From assembly GCA_001769535.1 (NCBI GenBank), contig MEOH01000018.1, forward strand, positions 1 to 64,000: 64,000 nucleotides of DNA, written 5' to 3'. Source of the DNA: Bacteroidetes bacterium GWF2_38_335 (lineage in GTDB: Bacteria; Bacteroidota; Bacteroidia; Bacteroidales; GWF2-38-335). Both the position numbers and the translations under genes were made by a program. Shown here in pieces: positions 1 through 7,267 of this stretch. The notes beneath the pieces are model-generated. The model worked only from the letters and a program-made list of their open reading frames with translations. It ran no database searches and was not told where the DNA came from. The first letter of the stretch is position 1. Each line of letters opens with the position of its first letter.

Positions 1-224
1 AAAAACAATATTTCTATAACTCTTTATAATTAAGCGTTGTAATTATATTTTTGTATATTTTTTTATGGATGCTTGTTCACCTTCGGTGAGCTAATCGCAT
101 TGTTGCTTCATCGCATAAGCCTCTGATACAATCCATTAATTTGGTCAAACTCTTCGCAATGACGGCCAGACAGATTTGAAAAAAAGTGCTTATTTGTATT
201 GAACTGCCTTTCAAAAACCAAAAG
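1..224. other. Intergenic stretch with interspersed-repeat look
   Basis: No gene is seen. The segment around 75-175 (read on the minus strand: GTCATTGCGAAGAGTTTG, then GAAGCAACAATGCG) resembles short dispersed repeats that are common between bacterial genes. That resemblance is from memory only. It lies downstream of the minus-strand gene ending at 225. Confidence 0.3.
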
Positions 225-1214
225 TTAAATTTTAACTAATTTATATTCGTATATTTCATTGTTCACAATTATTCTGGCATAATAAAAGCCAGCGGGTAAA
301 AACCCAAGGAATGTCTTTTGCTTTAAATTTTTAAATTTTTCTGTAAATACCTTGTTGCCATTTACATCCATTATCTCAATTACTGCTTCATTAAAGAAAA
401 AAGGGATAACGATATTTATGTATTCAGTAAATGGATTTGGATAAATTGTTAGTGTGTTTGTTTTAAAATCCTGTTCAAAATTAACTGAAAGTGCTTTATT
501 ATAATAAGCCCCGTAGCCCATGCCATCATATAATTCAAAAATTATTTGATGGTAATCTTCTTTTAACCAGAGAAAACTATAACCGTTCAAATTTATTGTA
601 TCGCCACAGTCAGCTATTGTAACTGTATCTATGCAATGAATTCTTATTACATTCTCGTATACAACATCTGGCAGTTCCAAATTCCCGTATCCATCTACTT
701 GACAATGTCGTATTCCGGAATCAGTTCTAAATGTATCTCCAGTTGTTGTATAATAAGTTGAGCTAATTGTATCAATGAATACATCTAAAAAACTTACCGG
801 AAAATGAATCAGCGAAATAGGATTTGAAGAGGTTTGCACAACGTTTCCTGAACCATAACCATCCTCGTTTAAAAAATTATTTTCAATCGAATAATAAATG
901 TATCTTGGCGTAGAAAAGTCAATTACCATACAGTAATCTGAACCTGCAAAATAACTTTCATATGGAGAACCCGCAACTTCCAAACAGGTCATTTCATAAC
1001 TGCTTGAAACCTCAATACCCGACAAATTCCATGTGACATTTTCTCCACCGCTATTGTCAGGATCAACCCATGCATAATTCATGAAATATTTGGTAAAGGT
1101 CTCGCCTGGCAAGGGGGTAATGTCTTCCGGGGTTAATACGGGTTGAGCATTTATAATAAATGACGTTGACAAGCATAATAATGATAATGCTATTTTTGTT
1201 TGCACAATATTCAT
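225..1214 (-). CDS. Secreted protein with T9SS type A sorting domain
   Basis: A 329-residue exported protein of unknown function. Residues 1-23 form a typical signal peptide ending ...FIINAQ. The body has no domain I recognise. The last 75 or so residues carry the type A Por-secretion tail: the TIYPNPF motif, then short beta strands and a final VNNEIYEYKLVKI. This tail is known to direct proteins through the type IX secretion system to the cell surface, where it is usually cleaved. The start is an ATG 4 nt downstream of the stop codon of the preceding membrane-protein gene, so the two are probably cotranscribed. The export route is well supported; the function is not known. Confidence 0.85.
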   Translation of the reverse strand: MNIVQTKIALSLLCLSTSFIINAQPVLTPEDITPLPGETFTKYFMNYAWVDPDNSGGENVTWNLSGIEVSSSYEMTCLEVAGSPYESYFAGSDYCMVIDFSTPRYIYYSIENNFLNEDGYGSGNVVQTSSNPISLIHFPVSFLDVFIDTISSTYYTTTGDTFRTDSGIRHCQVDGYGNLELPDVVYENVIRIHCIDTVTIADCGDTINLNGYSFLWLKEDYHQIIFELYDGMGYGAYYNKALSVNFEQDFKTNTLTIYPNPFTEYINIVIPFFFNEAVIEIMDVNGNKVFTEKFKNLKQKTFLGFLPAGFYYARIIVNNEIYEYKLVKI

Positions 1215-1218
1215 TCTT

Positions 1219-1731
1219 TTAATAATTAGGCTGATATAATTTATATTTCTTTTCTTTTATTATTAACAATACTTTTTCTTCGAGAAATTTTGATATTAAT
1301 TTAATTGCGTTTTTACTTTTTAAAAGCACTTCAAAAGTATAAAAGGCTCCATCATGTGTCTCAATTATAATGTAATTTCGGTTTCCTGCCCTTAGCCCTG
1401 TGCTTAACCCTTTAATATGCTGTCCTTTATATCCAAAATAATAAAAAATGATTTCTTTTATTTGGAGATATTCTATTTTCAATTTTGTTGTTTTTATCTC
1501 TAAATCATTAAAGCATATTTGATCAATAATAACATATTTCCTCTGAAATTTGAGAACAAAAATTAAAACAAAAGAAAACATAAAGGAAGCAATCATAAAA
1601 GGTCTTAAATCAAGATCGCTGAAATCAGACAAATAGGCAAGAAATCCACCTAAGAATAAAAACAGGTAATGTAAAATGAAATAAAGCCAAAACTTTAAAG
1701 ATAACTTTGTTTTTATAATATCTATGGTCAT
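1219..1731 (-). CDS. Small membrane protein with PH-like tail (paralogue of next upstream gene)
   Basis: A 170-residue protein of unknown function. Two hydrophobic segments lie at about residues 15-33 and 43-62. A beta-rich cytoplasmic part follows, with the pattern GYKGQHI...NYIIIE...FYTFEVLLKSK. The neighbour at 1776-2321 has the same layout and shares GYxGxxI, NYI and YEFLVR/TFEVLLK at the same places, so the two are diverged paralogues. The layout resembles bacterial membrane proteins with a PH-like domain of the YcxB type, which is only an inference. It sits between its paralogue and the T9SS gene, all on one strand. An immunity or toxin-resistance role is conceivable because an RHS-like relic lies just upstream, but nothing proves it. 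Confidence 0.6.
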   Translation of the reverse strand: MTIDIIKTKLSLKFWLYFILHYLFLFLGGFLAYLSDFSDLDLRPFMIASFMFSFVLIFVLKFQRKYVIIDQICFNDLEIKTTKLKIEYLQIKEIIFYYFGYKGQHIKGLSTGLRAGNRNYIIIETHDGAFYTFEVLLKSKNAIKLISKFLEEKVLLIIKEKKYKLYQPNY

Positions 1732-1775
1732 ATTTATCTGTCAATTAGTCTTTATAAACAAACTATTGTTTTTTT

Positions 1776-2321
1776 TCAGTTCTTTTCAAAAATAATTTTA
1801 GAATTAGGCATTTTGATTATTTTAAATTTTACTTCTGACCTATTACCCCACAATTGTTTAATATTTTGAACAAAACCTTTCCTGCGAACAAGAAATTCAT
1901 ATTTCACCAATGTTCTATTATAGTTAAATTGAATATAATTATCTATTCCTGTTTTCCATGATAAATAGCCAAAAAGAGAATTTAATGGAATAGTTTCTCC
2001 TTCATAGCCTGTAAAATAAATTTTTAAATCTTGAATTTCTTCGAATAAATAATCATCGGTCGATTCATTTAAATTTATAGAAATTTTATCTGATTTAAGT
2101 TCTAATACACCAATCTTATTATATCTTTTTTTTAATCCCAATATTATAATACAAAAAAAGAAACCAAATAGTCCAATTATCATTACTAATCTAAACTCTA
2201 CTGTTTTTCTATCAAAAATTGCCAAGTCAAAAAAGGGCAATAATCCAAAAACTACAATTAAAACTATTAAAACAATATCAATATTACTGATTTTATTTCT
2301 CCGTATCATATTAAATTTCAT
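1776..2321 (-). CDS. Small membrane protein with PH-like tail
   Basis: A 181-residue protein of unknown function, first of three minus-strand genes. Two transmembrane segments lie at about residues 13-32 and 43-62. A soluble beta-rich domain follows with GYEGETI, DNYIQFNY and YEFLVRRKG, which match positions in the paralogue at 1219-1731. The ATG at 2321 is used; an in-frame ATG five codons in (MIRRNK) is an alternative. The region is AT-rich compared with the genes after 4 kb, which suggests acquired DNA. No enzymatic motif is visible. Confidence 0.6.
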   Translation of the reverse strand: MKFNMIRRNKISNIDIVLIVLIVVFGLLPFFDLAIFDRKTVEFRLVMIIGLFGFFFCIIILGLKKRYNKIGVLELKSDKISINLNESTDDYLFEEIQDLKIYFTGYEGETIPLNSLFGYLSWKTGIDNYIQFNYNRTLVKYEFLVRRKGFVQNIKQLWGNRSEVKFKIIKMPNSKIIFEKN

Positions 2322-2400
2322 AACCTTATATGGTTTTGTCTTAAATCTATTATTTTAAATTTTTACATTATAAACTTATTTTTTAATTACCAAATAACAT

Positions 2401-2496
2401 TTAAATGGATATTACTTTTTTACAGCCAGTATCACCAACTTCGTCATCAACCCCTTTGAACTTATTGCCATTATAAAAATAGGACAATTGGTCCAT
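2401..2496 (-). pseudogene. Relic resembling an RHS/YD-repeat protein
   Basis: A 31-codon open stretch translates to a peptide beginning MDQLSYFYNGNKFKGVDDEV. The pattern LSY-Y-GN--KGVDD is typical of RHS/YD repeats (known family feature). The reading frame is closed on both sides by stops within about 35 codons. There is no further RHS sequence around it, so it is a fragment, not a gene. The call rests on one short motif. Confidence 0.4.
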
Positions 2497-2600
2497 ATTT
2501 CCAAATTGCAGTTTTTCTGCTTTTTACGCCCGATATTCTTAGTTGAAAAAGCAGAATAGCTATTTCCCTGATTCATGAAATATTTGACGACCGACCTTAC

Positions 2601-2634
2601 AACGCCTCAAAAAAAACCAATAAGCAAAATTCTT
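2601..2634. repeat. Left copy of a direct repeat flanking higBA
   Basis: The 18-mer CCAATAAGCAAAATTCTT at 2617-2634 recurs exactly at 3637-3654. The preceding 15 or so bases (AACGCCTCAAAAAA versus AATGCTTCAAAAAA) are also alike. The two copies bracket the toxin-antitoxin genes at 2748-3399. The rest of 2497-2747 holds nothing I can support as a gene. Confidence 0.55.
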
Positions 2635-2747
2635 TATGTGTGTTTTTGTCGAGCATCAATGCACAAAATCCTTGGATTTGTTTTTATGGTTAACTGTTTC
2701 AAAATTGATTTTTCCGAAAAAGTAATCGTTTTTTATCCTGTAAAAAA

Positions 2748-3098
2748 TCACCCCAACAAAACCTGTGCAGGAATTTTTAAATCTTTGTAAAGTGACTTTA
2801 TCATGCCCAATGTCAGTCTTCGCTTTCGGTTAAGGATTTCGCTTACGCGACTTTGACTGCCAAGATATTTCACCATGTCGGCACTGGTCATTCCCATTTG
2901 CTCCATGCGAAACTTTATCGCATCAATCGGATCGGGAGGCATAATGGGAAAATGTTTCATTTCGTATGATTCAACAAGGGTGACCAACAAATCCAATTCA
3001 TCTCCTTCTTTGGTATCTCTTTTTGCCCCCCACAACGCTTCAATCCTGCTAATTGCAACATTATAATCGTGCTCGGTTTTAATGGGTCGTATATTCAT
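2748..3098 (-). CDS. higA: HigA-family antitoxin, helix-turn-helix
   Basis: Antitoxin of a type II toxin-antitoxin pair: it binds and neutralises HigB and represses the operon (family knowledge). About 116 residues from the chosen start. The N-terminus MNIRPIKTEHDYNVAISRIE followed by a short acidic linker (KEGDELDLLVTLVESYE) is the classic HigA (COG5499) layout. An XRE-type HTH follows at about residues 65-115 (MTSADMVKYLGSQSRVSEIL). The ATG at 3098 was chosen because it matches the family N-terminus and sits 1 nt after the toxin stop codon. Upstream ATGs at 3116 and 3128 would overlap the toxin gene. Toxin-first order is usual for higBA. Confidence 0.88.
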   Translation of the reverse strand: MNIRPIKTEHDYNVAISRIEALWGAKRDTKEGDELDLLVTLVESYEMKHFPIMPPDPIDAIKFRMEQMGMTSADMVKYLGSQSRVSEILNRKRRLTLGMIKSLYKDLKIPAQVLLG

Positions 3099-3099
3099 A

Positions 3100-3399
3100 T
3101 CAAATCGTTTTTGCATCAATTTTATCATACTGTTTATGAGTGCCAACAAACCTTATGAAAATCACTTGAAATTCATAATCAATTGCAACAACTAACCTGT
3201 AATTATTGCCTTTAATATTGAAAACCACTCTTCCATCTCCCACAATGCTTGCATTTTTATATTGTTTCTTAAGCTCATTTGAACTTTTCCATTCGGCTGA
3301 TTTAGCATCGTGATACCATGCCCTCAATGAGACTTCGGAATCAGAATATTCGGGTTTTTCAAAAAAGCTTCTTATTGTTCTAAATGCAATAATTCTCAT
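3100..3399 (-). CDS. higB: HigB-family toxin (mRNA interferase)
   Basis: Toxin of the pair, a ribosome-associated mRNA endonuclease in the RelE superfamily (family knowledge). It is 99 residues from the ATG at 3399 and starts MRIIAFRTIRSFFEKP. Family features are LRAWYHDAKSAEWKSSNEL near residue 27, VVFNIKGNNYRLV in the middle and IRFVGTHKQYDKIDA at the C-terminus. The last contains the GTHxxYD signature of the COG4680 HigB group. A longer TTG start at 3414 is possible but not needed. It precedes higA with a 1-nt gap. Confidence 0.88.
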   Translation of the reverse strand: MRIIAFRTIRSFFEKPEYSDSEVSLRAWYHDAKSAEWKSSNELKKQYKNASIVGDGRVVFNIKGNNYRLVVAIDYEFQVIFIRFVGTHKQYDKIDAKTI

Positions 3400-3799
3400 T
3401 TTACAAAGATACAATAATTAATTCTTATTTCCCAATTTGGGATATTTTTTTGTTTATGGCAGTAAACCACTGAATTATCTATAAAAAATCAAAAAAAATA
3501 ACTAGCCTTCTAATTTCCTTAAAGTCAATTATTAAAAACAAACAAAAGTGTATGATATACCAAACATTTTATGAAATAATAATATGTTTTTTCATGCGTG
3601 ATAACTGAACCATTTCATAATGCTTCAAAAAATTCCCCAATAAGCAAAATTCTTGGTGAAAAAAGAAAGGTTTTATTTCCGTTTTGCACTAAAAATGGTG
3701 CATTTCGGAAATAAAAACGGTATTATTTTAATATACTACAATAAAGTATTTCTTTTCAGATTTGTAAGTTTAACTTTGCTTAAATAATCTATTCTAAAA
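3400..3799. other. Intergenic region with repeat copy, hairpin and promoter-like box
   Basis: No gene is seen. It holds the right copy of the direct repeat (3619-3654). It also holds a long hairpin at 3671-3716 whose arms pair as 11 bp (TTTTATTTCCG/CGGAAATAAAA) plus 4 bp (GCAC/GTGC) around a small internal loop. TAACTTTG at 3771-3778, 22 nt before the next start codon, fits the Bacteroidota -7 consensus TAnnTTTG. No clear -33 box is visible. Confidence 0.5.
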
Positions 3800-4417
3800 A
3801 TGAAATATTTTTTTGTATATCTATTGTTTCTTGGCTGCTTGTCTTTTAACACACAAGGCCAATGTTTTTCGGATTGTAAGTATAAACTTGTCAATGCTGA
3901 AGATCAGCGCGATTCTCTTGGTAACCTCGACCCGTTAAAAATTATTGAGCAATCCGAAATAATTCTTAAAGGCCTGATTGGTTGTCAGATACCTGAATTT
4001 TCTTTAACAACAATAGATGGAAAGCTCATTTCTTCATCCGATCTAAAAGGAAAGATTGTTGTATTGAACTTTTGGTTTACATCTTGTGCACCCTGTGTGT
4101 TTGAGATGCCAGCGCTTAACAAGCTTGTTGAAAATTATTCGCCTGATGAAGTTGTGTTTATAGCATTTTCTGTTGACAAAAGCGAAACAATAGAAAAGTT
4201 CCTGCAAAAAACCAGTTTTAATTATCAGCATATTTCATCAGGAAAGGACTTTCTGGCTGAAAAATTCTGCATTATTTTTGGTTACCCCACCAATATGGTG
4301 TTTGATAAAGAAGGAAAACTCAGGCAAATTTTTTGTGGCGGGAGTACTGATAAAAAAGACAAAAATGCTGCATTTGAAAAACTGAAACCTGTCATTGACG
4401 AATGGCTTGTTAAGTAA
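3800..4417 (+). CDS. TlpA-like exported thioredoxin-fold protein
   Basis: An envelope thiol-disulfide oxidoreductase of the TlpA/ResA type, 205 residues. Residues 1-20 are a signal peptide. A 40-residue linker follows, then an AhpC/TSA-thioredoxin fold from about residue 60. The active site is CAPC at residues 96-99 in FWFTSCAPCVFEMP. The cis-proline region reads FGYPTNMVFDKEGK. Such proteins reduce disulfides in exported proteins or cytochrome c apoproteins. The substrate here cannot be told. The gene stands alone on the plus strand and faces ispD tail to tail. The ATG at 3800 puts the signal peptide in place. Confidence 0.85.
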   Translation: MKYFFVYLLFLGCLSFNTQGQCFSDCKYKLVNAEDQRDSLGNLDPLKIIEQSEIILKGLIGCQIPEFSLTTIDGKLISSSDLKGKIVVLNFWFTSCAPCVFEMPALNKLVENYSPDEVVFIAFSVDKSETIEKFLQKTSFNYQHISSGKDFLAEKFCIIFGYPTNMVFDKEGKLRQIFCGGSTDKKDKNAAFEKLKPVIDEWLVK

Positions 4418-4431
4418 TATAATTCGGGTTG

Positions 4432-5106
4432 TTAATTGCTGAGTTTGCTCAATATCCCTTCCGCCACCACCAAATCAATCGGCGAAGTAATCTTAATATT
4501 CTCAATATTTCCCTCAACGAGGTTAATAGTATGCCCCATGCTCTCGACCACCGAGGCATCGTCGGTGTAGGATTCACGGTAGCTTTGGGTGTAGGCCTCA
4601 AGAAGAATGTCTGATTTGAAAACCTGTGGTGTCTGAACAATTTTGAAATGATCGCGGTTTACGGCTTTGCTCCCGGTTTCCTTTATTTGTCTGATGGATT
4701 CGTTGATGCCAACAATCGGAATGGCATTTCCTTTTTCTTCGGCCATTTTAAAACAGCGCTCAATGGTTTGAATGCTGACCAGTGGTCTGACAGCATCATG
4801 AACGGCTACCAGTCCGGGCTCCTGAATGGTTTTCAATGCATTTTTCACCGAATCGAAACGGGTTTTTCTGCCGGCCACCACTTTGTGGATGATATTGCAT
4901 TTATACTGATGGCAGATCACTTCCCAGTGACTAAAATGTTCCTGTGGCAGGGCAAGGATGATCTCAATAAAATTATTGAAATCATAAAACTTTTTCATGC
5001 AGTGCATGATGACAGGTCTGTCGCCAAGCATTAAAAACTGCTTGGGAATATCGGTGCCCATTCTGAGTCCCTGTCCGCCCCCGGTGATTATTACGTATCG
5101 TTTCAT
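4432..5106 (-). CDS. ispD: 2-C-methyl-D-erythritol 4-phosphate cytidylyltransferase
   Basis: IspD transfers CMP from CTP to 2-C-methyl-D-erythritol 4-phosphate in the MEP isoprenoid pathway. It is 224 residues, the usual length. The nucleotide loop is VITGGGQGLRMGTDIPKQFL at residues 5-24, with Arg and Lys in family positions. VHDAVRPLVS and TDDASVVE are further IspD signatures. The ATG at 5106 (MKRYVII) was chosen because a longer reading would need a TTG at 5139 and adds residues the family lacks. A GC-rich repeat cluster lies just upstream. Confidence 0.95.
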   Translation of the reverse strand: MKRYVIITGGGQGLRMGTDIPKQFLMLGDRPVIMHCMKKFYDFNNFIEIILALPQEHFSHWEVICHQYKCNIIHKVVAGRKTRFDSVKNALKTIQEPGLVAVHDAVRPLVSIQTIERCFKMAEEKGNAIPIVGINESIRQIKETGSKAVNRDHFKIVQTPQVFKSDILLEAYTQSYRESYTDDASVVESMGHTINLVEGNIENIKITSPIDLVVAEGILSKLSN

Positions 5107-5183
5107 AGATTTCAATTTGAAAATCCTGCCATAATGCAATGTTATTAAATATTTGCCTTATTGCAAATTATTGGTCTTTTTTT

Positions 5184-5360
5184 CCCCTCCTCGGAGGGGG
5201 CAGGGGGTGGGTATTTGTCGGCACCTACCTTGTGGTGGGAGACGAATACCCACCCCTAGCCCCTCCAAGGAGGGGAAAACCCACCCCTAACCTCCCGATT
5301 TTATCGGGACAGGCTCTCCGGAGGAGGGAAAAACCCACCCCTACCCCTCCGTAGGAGGGG
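5184..5360. repeat. GC-rich hairpin repeat cluster (copy 1)
   Basis: About four units of the form CCCCTCC-nnn-GGAGGGG joined by CAGGGGGTGGGTAT or its complement. Each unit can fold into a 7-bp hairpin. The cluster also contains TCCCGATTTTATCGGGA (5293-5309), a separate short palindrome. The same unit occurs at 44289-44391. The base composition is strikingly different from the AT-rich surroundings, and the type recalls repeats dispersed in Bacteroidota genomes. Confidence 0.85.
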
Positions 5361-5395
5361 AATTAGTGAGAATTGATTAACTTTACGGAAAAAAG

Positions 5396-6070
5396 ATGAT
5401 CACAAATACCATAACCAAATTTTTAAATGGCATTACCGTCAACAACAACAAGGAATGGTTCAATGCCAATAAAGAGCTTTATCTTGAAGCCAAAGCTGAT
5501 TTTGAAAAATTTATTGCCGAGCTGATAGCCGGATTAAGAAAAATGGATCCCGAAATTGGTGACATCAAGCCCTCGGATTGCATTTTCAGGATTTACAAAG
5601 ATGTCCGGTTTTCAAAAGACAAACTACCTTACAAAAACAATTTCGGCGCCTACATGGTAAAAGGCGGAAAGAAAAGCGGCCATGCCGGTTATTATTTTCA
5701 TGTGGAACCCGACAATTCTTTTCTTTCGGGGGGTATTTACATGCCAATGCCTCCGATACTTAATTCGGTTAGAAAGCATATTCATGAAAACGTCGGTACT
5801 TTCCTTAAAATAACAGAAAACCCCGATTTCAAGAAATACTTTGGAGAAGTTCAGGGAAGTAAACTAGTCTCAGCTCCTAAAGGATATGCAAAAGACCTGA
5901 AACACATCGAGCTTCTTAAACTTAAAGATTTCTATGTGTTGCGTGGGTTATCGGACAAAGAGCTGAAAGACAAAAACCTTATTTCATCGGCCCTTGAGGG
6001 TTTTAAAAAAGTAAAGGATTTCAACGGGTTTATTAATGAAGGAATAGTAAATAATAGTTTTATCAGTTGA
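5396..6070 (+). CDS. DUF2461 (TIGR02453) family protein
   Basis: A 224-residue cytoplasmic protein of a widespread family with no known biochemical role. The family signature is visible: FLNGITVNNNKEWFNANKEL near the N-terminus, DCIFRIYKDVRFSKDKLPYK near residue 60, and GGKKSGHAGYYFHVEP. No signal peptide or membrane segment is seen. The ATG at 5396 follows TTAACTTTACGG, which resembles a -7 box. It is tail to tail with tatC, 35 nt apart, and no terminator hairpin is obvious between them. Confidence 0.9.
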   Translation: MITNTITKFLNGITVNNNKEWFNANKELYLEAKADFEKFIAELIAGLRKMDPEIGDIKPSDCIFRIYKDVRFSKDKLPYKNNFGAYMVKGGKKSGHAGYYFHVEPDNSFLSGGIYMPMPPILNSVRKHIHENVGTFLKITENPDFKKYFGEVQGSKLVSAPKGYAKDLKHIELLKLKDFYVLRGLSDKELKDKNLISSALEGFKKVKDFNGFINEGIVNNSFIS

Positions 6071-6105
6071 CAGGAAAAACCAATTAATCGACACCTTCTG
6101 TGCAA

Positions 6106-6918
6106 TTAAATATTTGATTTTTGTTTTCTCAAAACCAAAATACTAACTTCATATAGTCCGTAAAGCGGAATGGTAACCAAAATCTGGCTAAAAACGTCGG
6201 GCGGAGTAATAATTGCAGCAACAATGGCCACAATCACCAGGGCGTGCCTGCGGTATTTTTTCAGAAAACTCCGGGTAAGAAACCCCATTTTGCCAAGAAT
6301 ATGGGCAAGCAAGGGCAACTGGAAGGTGAACCCCACTATCAGCACCAAAGTAGTAACCATGCCGATGTAAGAACGAATGCTGATGTAGTTTTCAACGCCC
6401 GCACTCACTTCGTAGAAATACAAAAAATTTATGGTAAGGGGCACAATAATAAAATATGAAAACGCTGCACCAACAATCATCAATCCGGACGAAATCAGCA
6501 CCGCCCCGCCGAGCTTCTTACCCGCTTCAACCCCAAAGACCCTGGTCACAAAACGTTTGATTTCCCAGATAATATAAGGGAAAATCAATATCAGCGCCAC
6601 AATAAAGGAAACCATAAAATGAAGTGAAAACTGGCCTGATAATTCAAAATTATATAACTGATAATTTACCGGGTTTATACACAAATCAGGAATTCCGGTG
6701 CTTTCACCCAATTCGCAGAAAGTCCGGTTTGAAATAAACTCCGGGTTTTTCGGTGCAAGCAGAATATCATCGAAAACCAGCTCGCGGTTGATAAACACCA
6801 CAACCACCAACACCACGTATATGACCAGTATTCGCTTGAGATTTGACATGAATCCCTCAAGGTAATCATATATTGTATTGTACTTTTTTCTGCGATTTTT
6901 TACGTTAAAAAGGGCCAC
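6106..6918 (-). CDS. tatC: Twin-arginine translocase subunit TatC (GTG start)
   Basis: Core of the Tat protein exporter, the inner-membrane receptor for twin-arginine signal peptides. It is 270 residues with six predicted membrane segments. Key family marks are FMVSFIVALILIFPYIIWE, SYFIIVPLTINFLYF and ITPPDVFSQILVTIPLYGLYE near the end. The N-terminal cytoplasmic box, usually HLxELR, is changed here to YLEGFMSNLKR, so the signal-binding face may be diverged. The first loop is longer than usual and has two cysteines. The start is GTG at 6918; an in-frame stop lies a few codons upstream and no ATG comes before residue 24. No tatA lies next to it. Confidence 0.88.
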   Translation of the reverse strand: MALFNVKNRRKKYNTIYDYLEGFMSNLKRILVIYVVLVVVVFINRELVFDDILLAPKNPEFISNRTFCELGESTGIPDLCINPVNYQLYNFELSGQFSLHFMVSFIVALILIFPYIIWEIKRFVTRVFGVEAGKKLGGAVLISSGLMIVGAAFSYFIIVPLTINFLYFYEVSAGVENYISIRSYIGMVTTLVLIVGFTFQLPLLAHILGKMGFLTRSFLKKYRRHALVIVAIVAAIITPPDVFSQILVTIPLYGLYEVSILVLRKQKSNI

Positions 6919-6987
6919 GATGTATTATTTGATTGCAAAAGTAACTAAAAGAATTGTTAATAATTTCTAAAATTATAAGGGTACAAA

Positions 6988-7017
6988 GCAACCTTTGTGT
7001 AATTAATGTGTCTAATA
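6988..7017 (+). promoter_or_regulatory. Candidate ECF-type promoter (GCAACC...GTCTAATA)
   Basis: GCAACC at 6988-6993, a 16-nt spacer, and GTCTAATA from 7010, 27 nt before the ATG of the 53-codon ORF. A near copy (AAGCAACCTTT, then GTCTATTA) lies 28 nt before the T9SS gene at 32297. AAC in the -35 and GTC in the -10 element are hallmarks of ECF sigma promoters. Confidence 0.5.
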
Positions 7018-7036
7018 TGCAGAAGACCAAATTAAA

Positions 7037-7198
7037 ATGAAAGAAGAAAACAACATAAAAGTGATTAGCCTCGACAGTTTCAGCCGAAGAATGAAGGAAA
7101 TACTCCTTGACATGCTCGGTTCTACCGATAATGAAATTAAAAGGGAGATGATTCTGGAAAAGCTTAATTCACTTGAAGAAAGTAAATCTGCCTGTTAG
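7037..7198 (+). CDS. Small charged protein, 53 residues, unknown function
   Basis: A short ORF with no recognised family. The product starts MKEENNIKVISLDSFSRRM, is rich in Glu and Lys and ends in Cys. It looks helical and soluble, with no signal peptide or membrane segment. Three things support it: an ATG start, a candidate promoter 27 nt upstream, and a strong rho-independent terminator 28 nt after its TAG stop. It is divergent from tatC and convergent with the anti-sigma gene. It could be a small regulatory protein; no function should be assumed. Confidence 0.6.
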   Translation: MKEENNIKVISLDSFSRRMKEILLDMLGSTDNEIKREMILEKLNSLEESKSAC

Positions 7199-7225
7199 AC
7201 AGGTTAATGTTTTGGTTAATGAAAT

Positions 7226-7266
7226 TTCAGCCACGGGTGTAAACACTTCGTGGCTGAATTTTTTTT
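7226..7266 (+). terminator. Rho-independent terminator
   Basis: Arms TTCAGCCACG (7226-7235) and CGTGGCTGAA (7249-7258) pair perfectly over 10 bp, followed by eight T (7259-7266). It closes the 53-codon ORF. Confidence 0.9.
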
Positions 7267-7267
7267 A

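Noticed and set aside
2575-2790. 71-codon plus-strand ORF opposite the end of higA
   Set aside because: No family pattern, and it overlaps the well-supported antitoxin gene and a repeat; probably chance.
4429-5034. Plus-strand ORFs (for example 4648-5034) opposite ispD
   Set aside because: They lie entirely antisense to a clear IspD and their products lack any motif.
5139-5354. ORF of 71 codons across the GC-rich repeats
   Set aside because: Its sequence is only a translation of the hairpin repeat (Pro/Arg/Gly-rich).
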